In this document: piece after piece, positions 1 to 6,814 of the stretch | Position numbering within the stretch: the first letter of the stretch is position 1 | Layout: every line of letters begins with the position of its first letter | NCBI GenBank assembly: GCA_013329495.1 | Contig: DUKC01000050.1 | Span: 3,352 to 17,623 of the forward strand | Source of the DNA: Thermoplasmata archaeon | GTDB taxonomy: Archaea; Thermoplasmatota; E2; UBA9212 | DNA length: 14,272 nucleotides | Direction of reading: 5' to 3' | The notes under the pieces: generated by a model | What the model was told of the DNA's origin: nothing | Database searches by the model: none | The model's input: only the letters and a program-made list of their open reading frames with translations | Position numbers and translations under genes: made by a program

Positions 1-1
1 G

Positions 2-220
2 AATGCCCTGTCAAAACCGAATCAAAGAATAAGCTTTGAGATAGCACCTCCTGAAGGATTAGTGCCACCAAGTGTTCAATGCGCTTTTGAGTTCTTGGTA
101 AATGAAAAAGCTAAGTCAAGCATTTGTATAGAGCTAGAAGAAAGAAACAGAGTTGCCGATCCAAAAACTAATAAAAGAAGGAATAGAATGACCGGCAGAC
201 ATTTTCCTCACTTGTCATAA
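2..220 (+). CDS. C-terminal part of an unidentified protein (5' end outside window)
   Basis: An open frame runs from the left edge to a TAA at 218-220 and gives 72 residues with no internal stop. It is the only long plus-strand frame at this edge. The tail begins NALSKPNQRISFEIAPPEGL, continues with a mixed hydrophilic stretch, and ends in a basic segment (KTNKRRNRMTGRHFPHLS). I see no membrane segment, Cys motif or recognisable domain. Its last 13 bases overlap the end of the convergently transcribed trpS gene, so both genes share a compact convergent 3' end. I do not recognise the family. That it is a real gene is inferred from its length, ordinary amino-acid composition and position. The frame could be chance, since only about 220 bases are visible. 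Confidence 0.5.
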   Translation, partial: NALSKPNQRISFEIAPPEGLVPPSVQCAFEFLVNEKAKSSICIELEERNRVADPKTNKRRNRMTGRHFPHLS

Positions 221-1359
221 AGTTCAAAGATTTTTTTGGAGTGCTCCACCAAATACTTGTCCAACAAATCTTTTGCTTCCTCTCTTTTCCTTTGGTGGTC
301 CTCTAAGAATTTTTCCACTCTCTCTATCAACCTCTTTTTGCATTCGCCGCAAAGAAGGCTTCCACCTTTGCATTCGTTACGTATAGTCTGAAGCTTTTCA
401 TCGTCCCATTCAAAAAGATAACAATAGTACTGAAAAATGGAACATTTATCCGGGTTTCCTCCTTTCGTTCTTTGCTCTTTGATTGAGGTGGCTCCTCCTG
501 TGAAGGCGTTTGAAATTTTCTTTTTGACATCCGCTTTCGAGTCGGTTGTAAAGATCGCGTCTTCCCGCTTGGAAGCAGACATCTTGCCCCCTTCTTTAAG
601 TCCAGGGAAAAACTTGCAGTGAATTGCTGCGGGTTTCAGATAACCTAATTTTGGCAAAACATCTCTCGCAAGACGGAAATGCGGATCCTGGTCGATAGCG
701 TGAGGTATCAAACAAGGAATGTTTTTTTCAGCGAGAGCGGATGGTAGAAAAGCAGGCACTGCCTGCATTGAAGTAAAGAATATCTGTCCAATGTTTGATT
801 GCTCATTAAAGCCAAAAATGGCCTTGGTGGTTGAAAAATTAACTCTCTTAGCGACTTTGAGAGCTTGGGGATACAGCAATCCCGAAAGCTGGATATCCGA
901 AAATATATGGGTTTTTTCTGGATCAAATCCAAGTGCAATTATATCCAAAGCGTTAGAACGTGCAAATTTCTTCGCATCCCTTATACCCAATTTCTTCTCA
1001 AAGAGATATTTTTCGTCGTCCGTGAGCTGGAACCAGAGCTCTACATCAAACTTATCCTGAAGCCATTTTGTAAAAATCCACGGGACAAGATGTCCAAGGT
1101 GAACATCTCCTGAAGGGCCTCTTCCAGTGTACAAATAAAATTTAACTCCTTTTGAATACTCCGCCAGAATCCAATCTAGATCGCGGTGGGAAAAGAAAAT
1201 TTTTCTCTTCAATAATGGATGAAGGTCATGTGTGTATTTCTTTATTTCAGTTAGCAGACCTTCTTCGATTTTGTCTGTACCAAATTCCTTAATCAGTCTG
1301 TCATAATCTACCTTGCCTTTGACCTCCCAAGGTGTGACACTAAACTCTTCTTCTCTCAT
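208..1359 (-). CDS. trpS: Tryptophanyl-tRNA synthetase, archaeal type
   Basis: Class I synthetase that charges tRNA-Trp with tryptophan in the cytoplasm. From the chosen ATG the protein is 383 residues, usual for archaeal TrpRS. The first signature is H87-L-G-H90 (HIGH variant) after TGRGPSGDV, and the second is KMSAS at 259-263. The C-terminal domain carries four cysteines, C306-x23-C330-x6-C337-x2-C340, close to the C-x22-C-x6-C-x2-C [4Fe-4S] motif known in Thermotoga TrpRS, so a cluster near the anticodon-binding region is likely. A TTG 69 bases upstream (1428) would add a Cys/Phe-rich leader unlike the family, so I reject it. A TATA-like TTTTTATTT (about 1382-1390) sits some 26 bases before the ATG and no good ribosome binding site is seen, which suits a leaderless transcript. 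Identity is very secure. Confidence 0.96.
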   Translation of the reverse strand: MREEEFSVTPWEVKGKVDYDRLIKEFGTDKIEEGLLTEIKKYTHDLHPLLKRKIFFSHRDLDWILAEYSKGVKFYLYTGRGPSGDVHLGHLVPWIFTKWLQDKFDVELWFQLTDDEKYLFEKKLGIRDAKKFARSNALDIIALGFDPEKTHIFSDIQLSGLLYPQALKVAKRVNFSTTKAIFGFNEQSNIGQIFFTSMQAVPAFLPSALAEKNIPCLIPHAIDQDPHFRLARDVLPKLGYLKPAAIHCKFFPGLKEGGKMSASKREDAIFTTDSKADVKKKISNAFTGGATSIKEQRTKGGNPDKCSIFQYYCYLFEWDDEKLQTIRNECKGGSLLCGECKKRLIERVEKFLEDHQRKREEAKDLLDKYLVEHSKKIFELYDK

Positions 1360-1381
1360 CTCACGATAAAAGCACGTATTG

Positions 1382-1390
1382 AAATAAAAA
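1382..1390 (-). promoter_or_regulatory. Putative TATA box for trpS
   Basis: On the minus strand TTTTTATTT is centred about 26 bases before the trpS ATG at 1359. That is the spacing expected for an archaeal TATA box driving a leaderless transcript. Support is pattern and position only, in A/T-rich DNA. Confidence 0.35.
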
Positions 1391-1494
1391 CATATTGGAA
1401 AAGTTGATTCATCTGAGAATTTTTTCAAAAGACTTGTGTTAGCATCACCAAAGTTTAATCTGGGTTAAGTGCTGGATTTCGGAATACCTCTTTT

Positions 1495-2127
1495 TCAGCT
1501 CAGCATTCGCTCAATGAAGGTCTTTTCAGGCAGAGTTCCCTCGAATTGGATGCTCTCGTTAATTATCACTTTTGGTACCGCAAAAACACCGTATTTGTTT
1601 ACCAAATGAGGAAATTCAGAAGACTCAACCATATCCGCTTGTATGAGTTCGCTTTCAAAAGCTAGTTTGTGAGCTAACCTGACCGCTTGAGGGCAATAAG
1701 GGCATGTCAAGGTAACGAAGACCTGAATGTGAGCTGGATGAGAAAGCTTCTTCAGCATCTCTTTGCTTTCGGGAGCAAGCCCGGAATTTCCATTGGAGAC
1801 GATTTTTATGGCTTCCATTAGTGAAGCAAATTCGTATCCTGCAGGCAAACCGTAAAATTTTATGCCATAGTCTTTTTCTCCCACCACCTGCATCGCCGGA
1901 ATCTTGTTTACTCTGCACTCCCTAGCTTTGTCCTTGTCTTTGACGAAATCAAATGTTTCAACATCGATTTTGTCGCTCGTGCTGGCCAACTCCTCTGCCA
2001 GCATACGATTCTCTCGACAATACCTGCACTCGACCTCTTGAGTAAAGTCCACTAGCTTTACTCTATTTTTTAACTCTGAAAACACTTTCTTTGCCTGCTC
2101 CCTTACCTCATCGTTCAGGACTGCCAT
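1495..2127 (-). CDS. Protein disulfide oxidoreductase (glutaredoxin-like, two thioredoxin folds)
   Basis: Cytoplasmic thiol-disulfide oxidoreductase of the PDO family found in hyperthermophilic archaea and bacteria. It forms, reduces and isomerises disulfides and is reduced by a thioredoxin-reductase-like flavoprotein. The 210 residues form two thioredoxin-fold units. The first has a C34-R-Y-C37 active site and a cis-proline in KIPA (P78); the second has C142-P-Y-C145 and a cis-proline in AVPK (P185). Both redox motifs are intact, and the length matches the roughly 210-230 of the family. The ATG is preceded by a strong ribosome binding site (GGAGAGGGG, 2133-2141). The gene follows the thioredoxin-reductase-like gene by 67 bases on the same strand, the classic reductase-substrate pairing. 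A weak TATA-like TTAATAAAG near 2166 could allow separate transcription. Confidence 0.94.
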   Translation of the reverse strand: MAVLNDEVREQAKKVFSELKNRVKLVDFTQEVECRYCRENRMLAEELASTSDKIDVETFDFVKDKDKARECRVNKIPAMQVVGEKDYGIKFYGLPAGYEFASLMEAIKIVSNGNSGLAPESKEMLKKLSHPAHIQVFVTLTCPYCPQAVRLAHKLAFESELIQADMVESSEFPHLVNKYGVFAVPKVIINESIQFEGTLPEKTFIERMLS

Positions 2128-2194
2128 ATTTTCCCCTCTCCAAATGTTTAATTCTTTTTCACTTTATTAAGCTTAACTCTATGCAGAAACATCA

Positions 2195-3184
2195 TCATCT
2201 CAAGCCCAACAGATAATTGTAGCAACTCAAAGCAGCTTTGGCGCCTTCTCCAGCAGCGACAACAATTTGTTTTTCTGGAACCGTGGTGACATCTCCTGCT
2301 GCAAAAACTCCTGGAACACTTGTTCTGCATGCACAATCAACAAGAATCTCTTGAAAATCGTTAAGTTTGACCAGATCTTTTGCGAGGTATGAATTAGGAA
2401 TTAGACCAATTTCGATGAGAACCCCAGTCACAGGGAGTGTTTTTGTCTCATCCTTCTGCTTCGGTTTGATCTTGATGTTCTCAACCCTTCCCCTGCCCAA
2501 GACCTCTAACACTTCATACCCCAGAAATTTTTCTACTTTATCCGATCTTTCCGCTTTTTCTACCAACACAGCATCAGCCCTCAGCGAAGGAAAGGATTCA
2601 ATTAGGTATATTTTTTTCGCTATTTTGATCAGGTCCACAACTGCCGTTAATCCTGAGTTTCCCCCGCCAATCACTGCCACATTTTGCCCAGAGAACAGAG
2701 GGGCATCACAAACCGAACAATAAGTGACTCCTTTCCCTACCAATTCTTTTTCACCCTTAGCATTGAGCGGTCTAGGTCGTTTACCAGCTGCTATTATGAC
2801 GGTCTTGGCATGATAGCTTTCGCCGTCCCTGGTCTCGACAGTGAATGTTTTTTCATCATTTGTTATCCTCACCACTTCCGTTTTTTCCTTCATAGCAACA
2901 GGAAACCGCTGCACATGCTGTTTGAACTTTTCTATGAGTTCTTTCCCTCCTATGTACTGGTATCCCATGTAGTTTTCCACTTCTTGTGTTAAGAGGATCT
3001 GCCCTCCAATATCTTTGGTTAGTAAAAGCGTGTCGATCGCTTTTCTCGCCGAATAAACCGCAGCAGTGAGTCCTGCGGGTCCGCCACCAACTATGATCAA
3101 CTCATAAGTTTTTTCCTTATCAGCGGCATGTTTTTCTTCCTTTTTTTCCTCCGGTAAAAAGAATCTTATTCTTTCTGCATCCAT
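2195..3184 (-). CDS. trxB: Thioredoxin reductase-like flavoprotein (probable PDO reductase)
   Basis: Low-molecular-weight thioredoxin reductase-type FAD enzyme, 329 residues, probably passing electrons to the PDO encoded next to it. Motifs in order are FAD-binding GGGPAG at 33-38, the redox dithiol C156-S-V-C159 followed by DAP, the second dinucleotide fold GGGNSG at 173-178, and the FAD-binding GVFAAGDVT at 292-300. Where NADPH-dependent reductases carry HRR, this protein has YLIESFPSLRAD (193-204), with Glu196 as in NADH-dependent AhpF, so NADH or an unusual donor is likelier than NADPH. The first 26 residues are a charged extension (KEEKHAADKEKT) lacking in E. coli TrxB. The ATG has a good ribosome binding site, AGGAGAA at 3191-3197, six bases away. 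The family is certain; donor and partner are inferred. Confidence 0.92.
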   Translation of the reverse strand: MDAERIRFFLPEEKKEEKHAADKEKTYELIIVGGGPAGLTAAVYSARKAIDTLLLTKDIGGQILLTQEVENYMGYQYIGGKELIEKFKQHVQRFPVAMKEKTEVVRITNDEKTFTVETRDGESYHAKTVIIAAGKRPRPLNAKGEKELVGKGVTYCSVCDAPLFSGQNVAVIGGGNSGLTAVVDLIKIAKKIYLIESFPSLRADAVLVEKAERSDKVEKFLGYEVLEVLGRGRVENIKIKPKQKDETKTLPVTGVLIEIGLIPNSYLAKDLVKLNDFQEILVDCACRTSVPGVFAAGDVTTVPEKQIVVAAGEGAKAALSCYNYLLGLR

Positions 3185-3414
3185 CTTACATTCTCCTAGC
3201 TTGATTGACGTTCAGGACTAAATTTTCTATATTATTTGTAATATCTTTGATCTTTTTCACTTTTTCCCTTCTTTTTTATTTTTTTAAATCTTCGGTCACC
3301 CAAATCGAAGATCCAATCATCTTGAGACTCTTTGTGCATATTAGAAGTATTCCCGCGTGGTTTTTGCCTATCCTGGTCTCTATGGATGCTGCTTAAACTA
3401 GGGAAAACCTCTAA

Positions 3415-3981
3415 TTAATCGCGATACCTCTCCTCTTTCAACGGGTCGCCATGATTATGATATCCTCTGCTTTCCCAATAGCCAGAGCGGTCCATCCTAG
3501 TGAACTCAATTCCTACAATCCATTTCGCGCTCTTCCAGAAATAGAGTTTTGGGATCACAAGCCTTATCGGGTATCCATGCTCTGGGGTGAGGAGTTTGCC
3601 GTTGTGTTTGATCGCAAAAAGGGCATCCTCAGCAAAAAAGTCATTTAGGGGAAGATTTGTTTTGTAGTCTTCCATACAGTGCACAATCACAAATCTAGCT
3701 TCCGGCTGGATCCTTACCAGCTCCTTTAGCACGCTTGTGCTAACTCCTTCCCACAGGTTATCCATCAATGACCATCCCTCAACGCAGTGGGCATCTGCAT
3801 ACACTTTGACTTGTGGAAGAGAAGTAAAGCCTTCAAAAGTCAGCTCCCTCTCTTTTTCTGTCAATCCCCATATTCTAAATTTCCATTCCGAAGCATTAAT
3901 GTGCGGTACGATTCCAAATTGAAGCTCAGGCCATTCTTCAATTGGCCTCTGACCGGGTGGCATTCTATTTTCCTTTTTCAT
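3415..3981 (-). CDS. Sulfite oxidase-like molybdopterin-dependent oxidoreductase (soluble)
   Basis: Small single-domain protein of the Oxidored_molyb (sulfite oxidase/MsrP-like) family, 188 residues from the chosen ATG. The substrate is unknown; relatives act on sulfite or on oxidised methionine. The Mo-ligand cysteine lies in ADAHCVEGWS (Cys66), followed by LWEGVS. The cofactor-binding segment EHGYPIRLVIPKLYFWKSAKW and the C-terminal GYWESRGYHNHGDP are classic for the family. No Tat or Sec signal, haem domain or membrane segment is present, and no YedZ/MsrQ-type partner lies nearby, so it should be cytoplasmic with an unknown electron partner. The start is uncertain. A GTG at 3999 adds six residues. 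The ATG at 3963 has a better AAGGA ribosome binding site, seven bases away. The ATG at 3981 gives the family-like N terminus MKKENRMPPGQRP. Confidence 0.88.
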   Translation of the reverse strand: MKKENRMPPGQRPIEEWPELQFGIVPHINASEWKFRIWGLTEKERELTFEGFTSLPQVKVYADAHCVEGWSLMDNLWEGVSTSVLKELVRIQPEARFVIVHCMEDYKTNLPLNDFFAEDALFAIKHNGKLLTPEHGYPIRLVIPKLYFWKSAKWIVGIEFTRMDRSGYWESRGYHNHGDPLKEERYRD

Positions 3982-3986
3982 GTCCG

Positions 3987-4003
3987 AATTTCTAATCACT
4001 TCT
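3987..4003 (-). promoter_or_regulatory. 17-base element shared with the flavodiiron leader
   Basis: On the minus strand AGAAGTGATTAGAAATT lies just ahead of the molybdopterin-enzyme start. It matches 16 of 17 bases of the element at 11104-11120 in the flavodiiron protein leader. It could be a regulator site or, through its GTGAT, part of an extended Shine-Dalgarno. The similarity is directly visible; the function is unknown. Confidence 0.3.
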
Positions 4004-4132
4004 CTAATCTTTCTTCATTCTTAACTTTTTAATGCAGAGTAATTGAACTTGAGAGAGAGATTAAGTAGGATGTAGGCACTTTCATACCTGAGACGGTGGA
4101 CCGGTTTTCTGTCCGAAATCCAAAGTCCTTCG

Positions 4133-5080
4133 CTAAGATTTTATCTCCCCACCTAGTCTAAAACTTCTCCATTTTTCTGCAAACTCTTGCAACTTTTTGT
4201 CTACAAGGTAGTTTACGGTGCCCTTCTCGTATTTTCCACCAACCCTCTTTTTTCCTGCACTGATCTGTGTAAGGATTTCGATGCCCTGATCGATGGTTTT
4301 CACGGGATATACGTGAAACATTCCTTCTTTTACAGTCTCTACAACATCCTTTCGGAGCATCAAGTCCTCAATGTTTTGGTGAGGTATCACGACTCCCTGT
4401 GTTCCAGTCACACCCTTGGCTTTGCACACGTCGAAAAATCCTTCTATCTTCTGATTTACCCCTCCGATCGGTTGTATCTCCCCTTTCTGATTGACTGAAC
4501 CTGTGACAGCTATCTCTTGTCTGATTGGTAGTTCAGAAAGGGCAGAGAGCAGTGCATAAACCTCGGTTGAGGATGCAGAGTCCCCTTCCACTCCAGAATA
4601 AGACTGCTCAAAACAGAGACTGGCGCTAATAGCCAAGGGTCTGTCCCGAGCATACCTTGACCGAAGATATTCTGCAAGGATCAGCACGCCCTTGTTGTGA
4701 ATTCTGCCACTCAGTTCCGCTTCCCTTTCGATGTTTATGATTCCTGAGCTGCCAACCGATGCCTTTGCTGTTATGCGGGACGGTTTCCCAAATGAATAAT
4801 CTCCCATGCCATACACAGAAAGGCCGTTTACCTGACCAACCACTTTTCCTGAGGGATCAATCATAATCATGCCTTCCTCGATCATTTCTTGAATCTTCTC
4901 TTCAACGAGTCTGGAGCGGTCTATCCTATTCTCAATCGCCTTTTCGATATACTCTTTGGTAACCTTTGAGTTGTTGTCCTTCTGAGCCCAGTAATTTGCT
5001 TCCCTGAAGATGTCTGCTATGCGGTTGAACTGGGTCGAAAGCTTGTTTTTCCTTCCCCCCACTCTCACGCCGTATTCCAC
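4133..5080 (-). CDS. Lon-family protease, C-terminal fragment (AAA lid and protease domain)
   Basis: Third piece of a split Lon-type protease (soluble, COG1067/AAA_32-like). The first ~60 residues are the helical lid of the AAA domain, and residues ~80-275 are the Lon protease domain. The catalytic dyad is intact: Ser168 in EGDSASSTE and Lys211 in IGGVNQKIEGFF. The start is a GTG whose first base is the last base of the previous fragment's TAG (TAGTG). An SD-like AGGTG, created by an 11-base duplication, lies seven bases upstream, so translational restart is possible. Deleting the duplication would fuse this frame to the upstream one through DKSAVVEYGVRVGG, which matches the family. No membrane anchor is present, unlike archaeal LonB. 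It may be the protease subunit of a split enzyme or part of a pseudogene. Confidence 0.85.
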   Translation of the reverse strand: MEYGVRVGGRKNKLSTQFNRIADIFREANYWAQKDNNSKVTKEYIEKAIENRIDRSRLVEEKIQEMIEEGMIMIDPSGKVVGQVNGLSVYGMGDYSFGKPSRITAKASVGSSGIINIEREAELSGRIHNKGVLILAEYLRSRYARDRPLAISASLCFEQSYSGVEGDSASSTEVYALLSALSELPIRQEIAVTGSVNQKGEIQPIGGVNQKIEGFFDVCKAKGVTGTQGVVIPHQNIEDLMLRKDVVETVKEGMFHVYPVKTIDQGIEILTQISAGKKRVGGKYEKGTVNYLVDKKLQEFAEKWRSFRLGGEIKS

Positions 5081-5099
5081 TACCGCACACCTACCGCAC
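5080..5099 (-). repeat. Imperfect 11-base tandem duplication splitting the Lon gene
   Basis: GTGCGGTAG occurs at 5091-5099 and again at 5080-5088, offset by 11 bases. The 11-base units differ at their ends (GTGCGGTAGGT, then GTGCGGTAGTG). Removing 11 bases restores one frame across the site. The duplication introduces the TAG that ends the middle fragment and places AGGTG ahead of the GTG restart. Confidence 0.85.
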
Positions 5100-6012
5100 T
5101 CTTGTCAAATGGTGTCAGTTTTTCGTCTGACGCTACCTTTTTTACGAAACTTGCGTACTGCATAATGCTGTCCTTTTCCAAATCCATTACCGAATCAAAG
5201 TCTGCACGAACTTTGAATATTTTTTTGAAGTCCTCATCTCTCGCATAGAGAAGATTATACAAAAACGGATCTCCCACCATTGCTACTTTAACATCGCACT
5301 CGATCGACTCAGGCTTCAATGCAGATACCGATATCATGTACAATGGTGCATAATTCTTTATTTCCAATTTCCTGTTTCTGAGGGATCTCTTGAGCTCTGG
5401 CCACACACCCGGCTCTATCAGAGTGTCAAGGGATTCGAGAATAAGAAATCCACCGTCAGCTCTTAACAGCGAGCCTGCTTTTATCTTTGTGAAATCCGTC
5501 CTCCAGGTTCCAAATCTGTCAGGTATAACCTCGACGGTCCCAAAAACATTTCTGTAGGTGGGTGAGGTCTCAAAGATGACCGGGGCCCTTTTTGAGCCAG
5601 TGTTGTCAACGAGGAGATTAACCTTATACTCCAGATATGGGTCTCCTTGAAAAAATTGCACACCCGGCATAGGTTGAGCTTCTTCATCCTGTTTCTTGCT
5701 AAATTTGTCTAAATTATCTCGAACATTTTCCTTTATCTCTTCCAGATATCCATTTACACTTTCGTTTTTGTATCTGTCTTTCATCTCCCCTATCTTCTGT
5801 TCGATTATAGGGGCAACGGCTTCGCTGTCCAATTTTTTGAGCTCTTCACTCGTTTTCTTTTCAAGTTCTCTTATCTCCTTTTGGATCTCTTCCATTTTCT
5901 CGGCCAGTGCTGCTTGTTTTCTCTCAATTTCAATCAAACTGTCCCGCGGAATTTTTCCACTCTGGACCAACGCATTAATCTCTTCCACACTCACTGGTTT
6001 TCCTTTGTGCAT
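5080..6012 (-). CDS. Lon-family protease, middle fragment (coiled coil and AAA core)
   Basis: Second piece of the split Lon-type protease, 310 residues from the first ATG. Residues ~25-110 are charged and heptad-like (KQAALAEKMEEIQKEIRELE), a long coiled-coil insertion. The AAA core has a Walker B-like GGFLILESLD at 187-196 (Glu where Asp is usual), a sensor-like VAMVGDP at 243-249 and a probable arginine finger in FKVRADF (Arg269). The ATG has no visible ribosome binding site. Reading upstream in this frame gives FARPAVVPMHKGKPVS, which joins the first fragment's EIGPF if one T is added to the T6 run at 6034-6039. The frame is therefore probably entered by slippage, by an indel, or only in an uncorrected sequence. 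It ends at a TAG overlapping the next fragment's GTG. Confidence 0.8.
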   Translation of the reverse strand: MHKGKPVSVEEINALVQSGKIPRDSLIEIERKQAALAEKMEEIQKEIRELEKKTSEELKKLDSEAVAPIIEQKIGEMKDRYKNESVNGYLEEIKENVRDNLDKFSKKQDEEAQPMPGVQFFQGDPYLEYKVNLLVDNTGSKRAPVIFETSPTYRNVFGTVEVIPDRFGTWRTDFTKIKAGSLLRADGGFLILESLDTLIEPGVWPELKRSLRNRKLEIKNYAPLYMISVSALKPESIECDVKVAMVGDPFLYNLLYARDEDFKKIFKVRADFDSVMDLEKDSIMQYASFVKKVASDEKLTPFDKSAVGVR

Positions 6013-6017
6013 GGGTA

Positions 6018-6578
6018 CTACTGCGGGCCTTGCAAAAAAGGCCCAATCTCTACCTGAATCAGCGCAAAACCCTTCTGAGACACCTCCTTTTCGAAGTTTT
6101 GCAGCAGCTCTCTCCTTCTATTGTTTAAGTTTTCGACAACTTCCTTTCTTTTCCTTTTGTAACTCTCGCTTTCAAATGCCTTTGGTATGTTTTTGACCAA
6201 ATGTTCGACAAAAGAATCCATATTCCTCTTGAATTTTCTTCCCTGTCCCGCAGGTAACCCTAAGAGCCTCGGAGAATCAGGATTTTTGAAGTTGTTCACA
6301 TACAGCTTGTCATCAGGAACTTTGTTTATCCGCTCTGTGCTATCCAAAATGCAATTTATCGCTGTCTTTCTGCCTGTACCAACAAGTCCCGAAACGAATA
6401 TGTTATAGCCTGGGCTATCTATGTCAAGTCCCAATCTGAGGGCATCTACCCCCCTCCTCTGACCAATCACTTGGGTGCATGCTTTGAGCTCTTCCGTTGA
6501 CTCAAAGCCCAAGCTCTTTTCGTCACAGTGCCATCTCAGTTTGTCTATCGGTACCTCCTCAAAACTTGATTTTTTCAT
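6018..6578 (-). CDS. Lon-family protease, N-terminal fragment (Walker A region)
   Basis: First piece of the split Lon-type protease, 186 residues. It opens with family-typical text: VPIDKLRWHCDEKSLGFEST at 9-28, IGQRRGVDALRLGL at 38-51, and PGYNIFVSGLVGTGRKT at 56-72. The last holds the Walker A loop with Arg70 where Lys is usual and Lys71 next to it. The following ~100 residues start the coiled-coil insertion. The ATG at 6578 has a GGGGTGG ribosome binding site five bases upstream; a GTG nine bases further out is less likely. The frame ends at TAG soon after a run of six T. Joined in frame, the three pieces give about 810 residues, the size of an intact COG1067 protease. Confidence 0.82.
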   Translation of the reverse strand: MKKSSFEEVPIDKLRWHCDEKSLGFESTEELKACTQVIGQRRGVDALRLGLDIDSPGYNIFVSGLVGTGRKTAINCILDSTERINKVPDDKLYVNNFKNPDSPRLLGLPAGQGRKFKRNMDSFVEHLVKNIPKAFESESYKRKRKEVVENLNNRRRELLQNFEKEVSQKGFALIQVEIGPFLQGPQ

Positions 6579-6739
6579 CTTTTCCACCCCATAGATCTGG
6601 TATTACAACCCTGTTAATCCTTCTTAATGTTAGCGATACAAACAATTCCTAAGGTTTTTCAGGATTCTCCCTAATGAAAACCTTTCAACCATTTTAACTT
6701 TTTTCATGGTTTCTTCTTGTTATATGCATAAAAACTCGG

Positions 6740-6787
6740 CCATTCAAGTCTGCATGCAAATCACAGGCCTGCTTCTTCCTTGAATGG
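6740..6787. repeat. Inverted repeat CCATTCAAG/CTTGAATGG in the Prx-Lon intergenic region
   Basis: Perfect 9-base arms at 6740-6748 and 6779-6787 enclose 30 bases. Two further G-C pairs form outside the arms with a single bulged A. The element lies just downstream of the winged-helix gene on the minus strand and about 160 bases upstream of the Lon start. It could be a 3'-end structure, a leader structure or an operator. No T run follows it on the minus strand. The rest of 6588-6814 shows only short frames that I cannot support. Confidence 0.4.
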
Positions 6788-6814
6788 ACCTTGTTGTTAA
6801 TTCGGTGTAAAACT

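Noticed and set aside
1360..1428. TTG start extending TrpRS by 23 residues.
   Set aside because: The extension is Cys/Phe-rich, unlike the family, and covers the likely TATA box.
3205..3396. Plus-strand 63-codon frame with a hydrophobic N terminus between the TrxR-like and molybdopterin genes.
   Set aside because: It starts at TTG without a ribosome binding site. The hydrophobicity comes from T-rich DNA, and a charged 35-codon frame lies opposite it at 3232-3339. Neither strand shows family resemblance.
4040..4125. Possible C/D box small RNA: GGATGTA, then CTGA, then GGTGGA at roughly guide-like spacing.
   Set aside because: Both C-type boxes deviate from RUGAUGA/UGAUGA and no proper final CUGA is present. 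Only a short GGAC/GTCC pairing is visible.
6630..6707. 25-codon basic frame ahead of the Lon gene.
   Set aside because: It is too short, lacks a ribosome binding site and has no recognised similarity.
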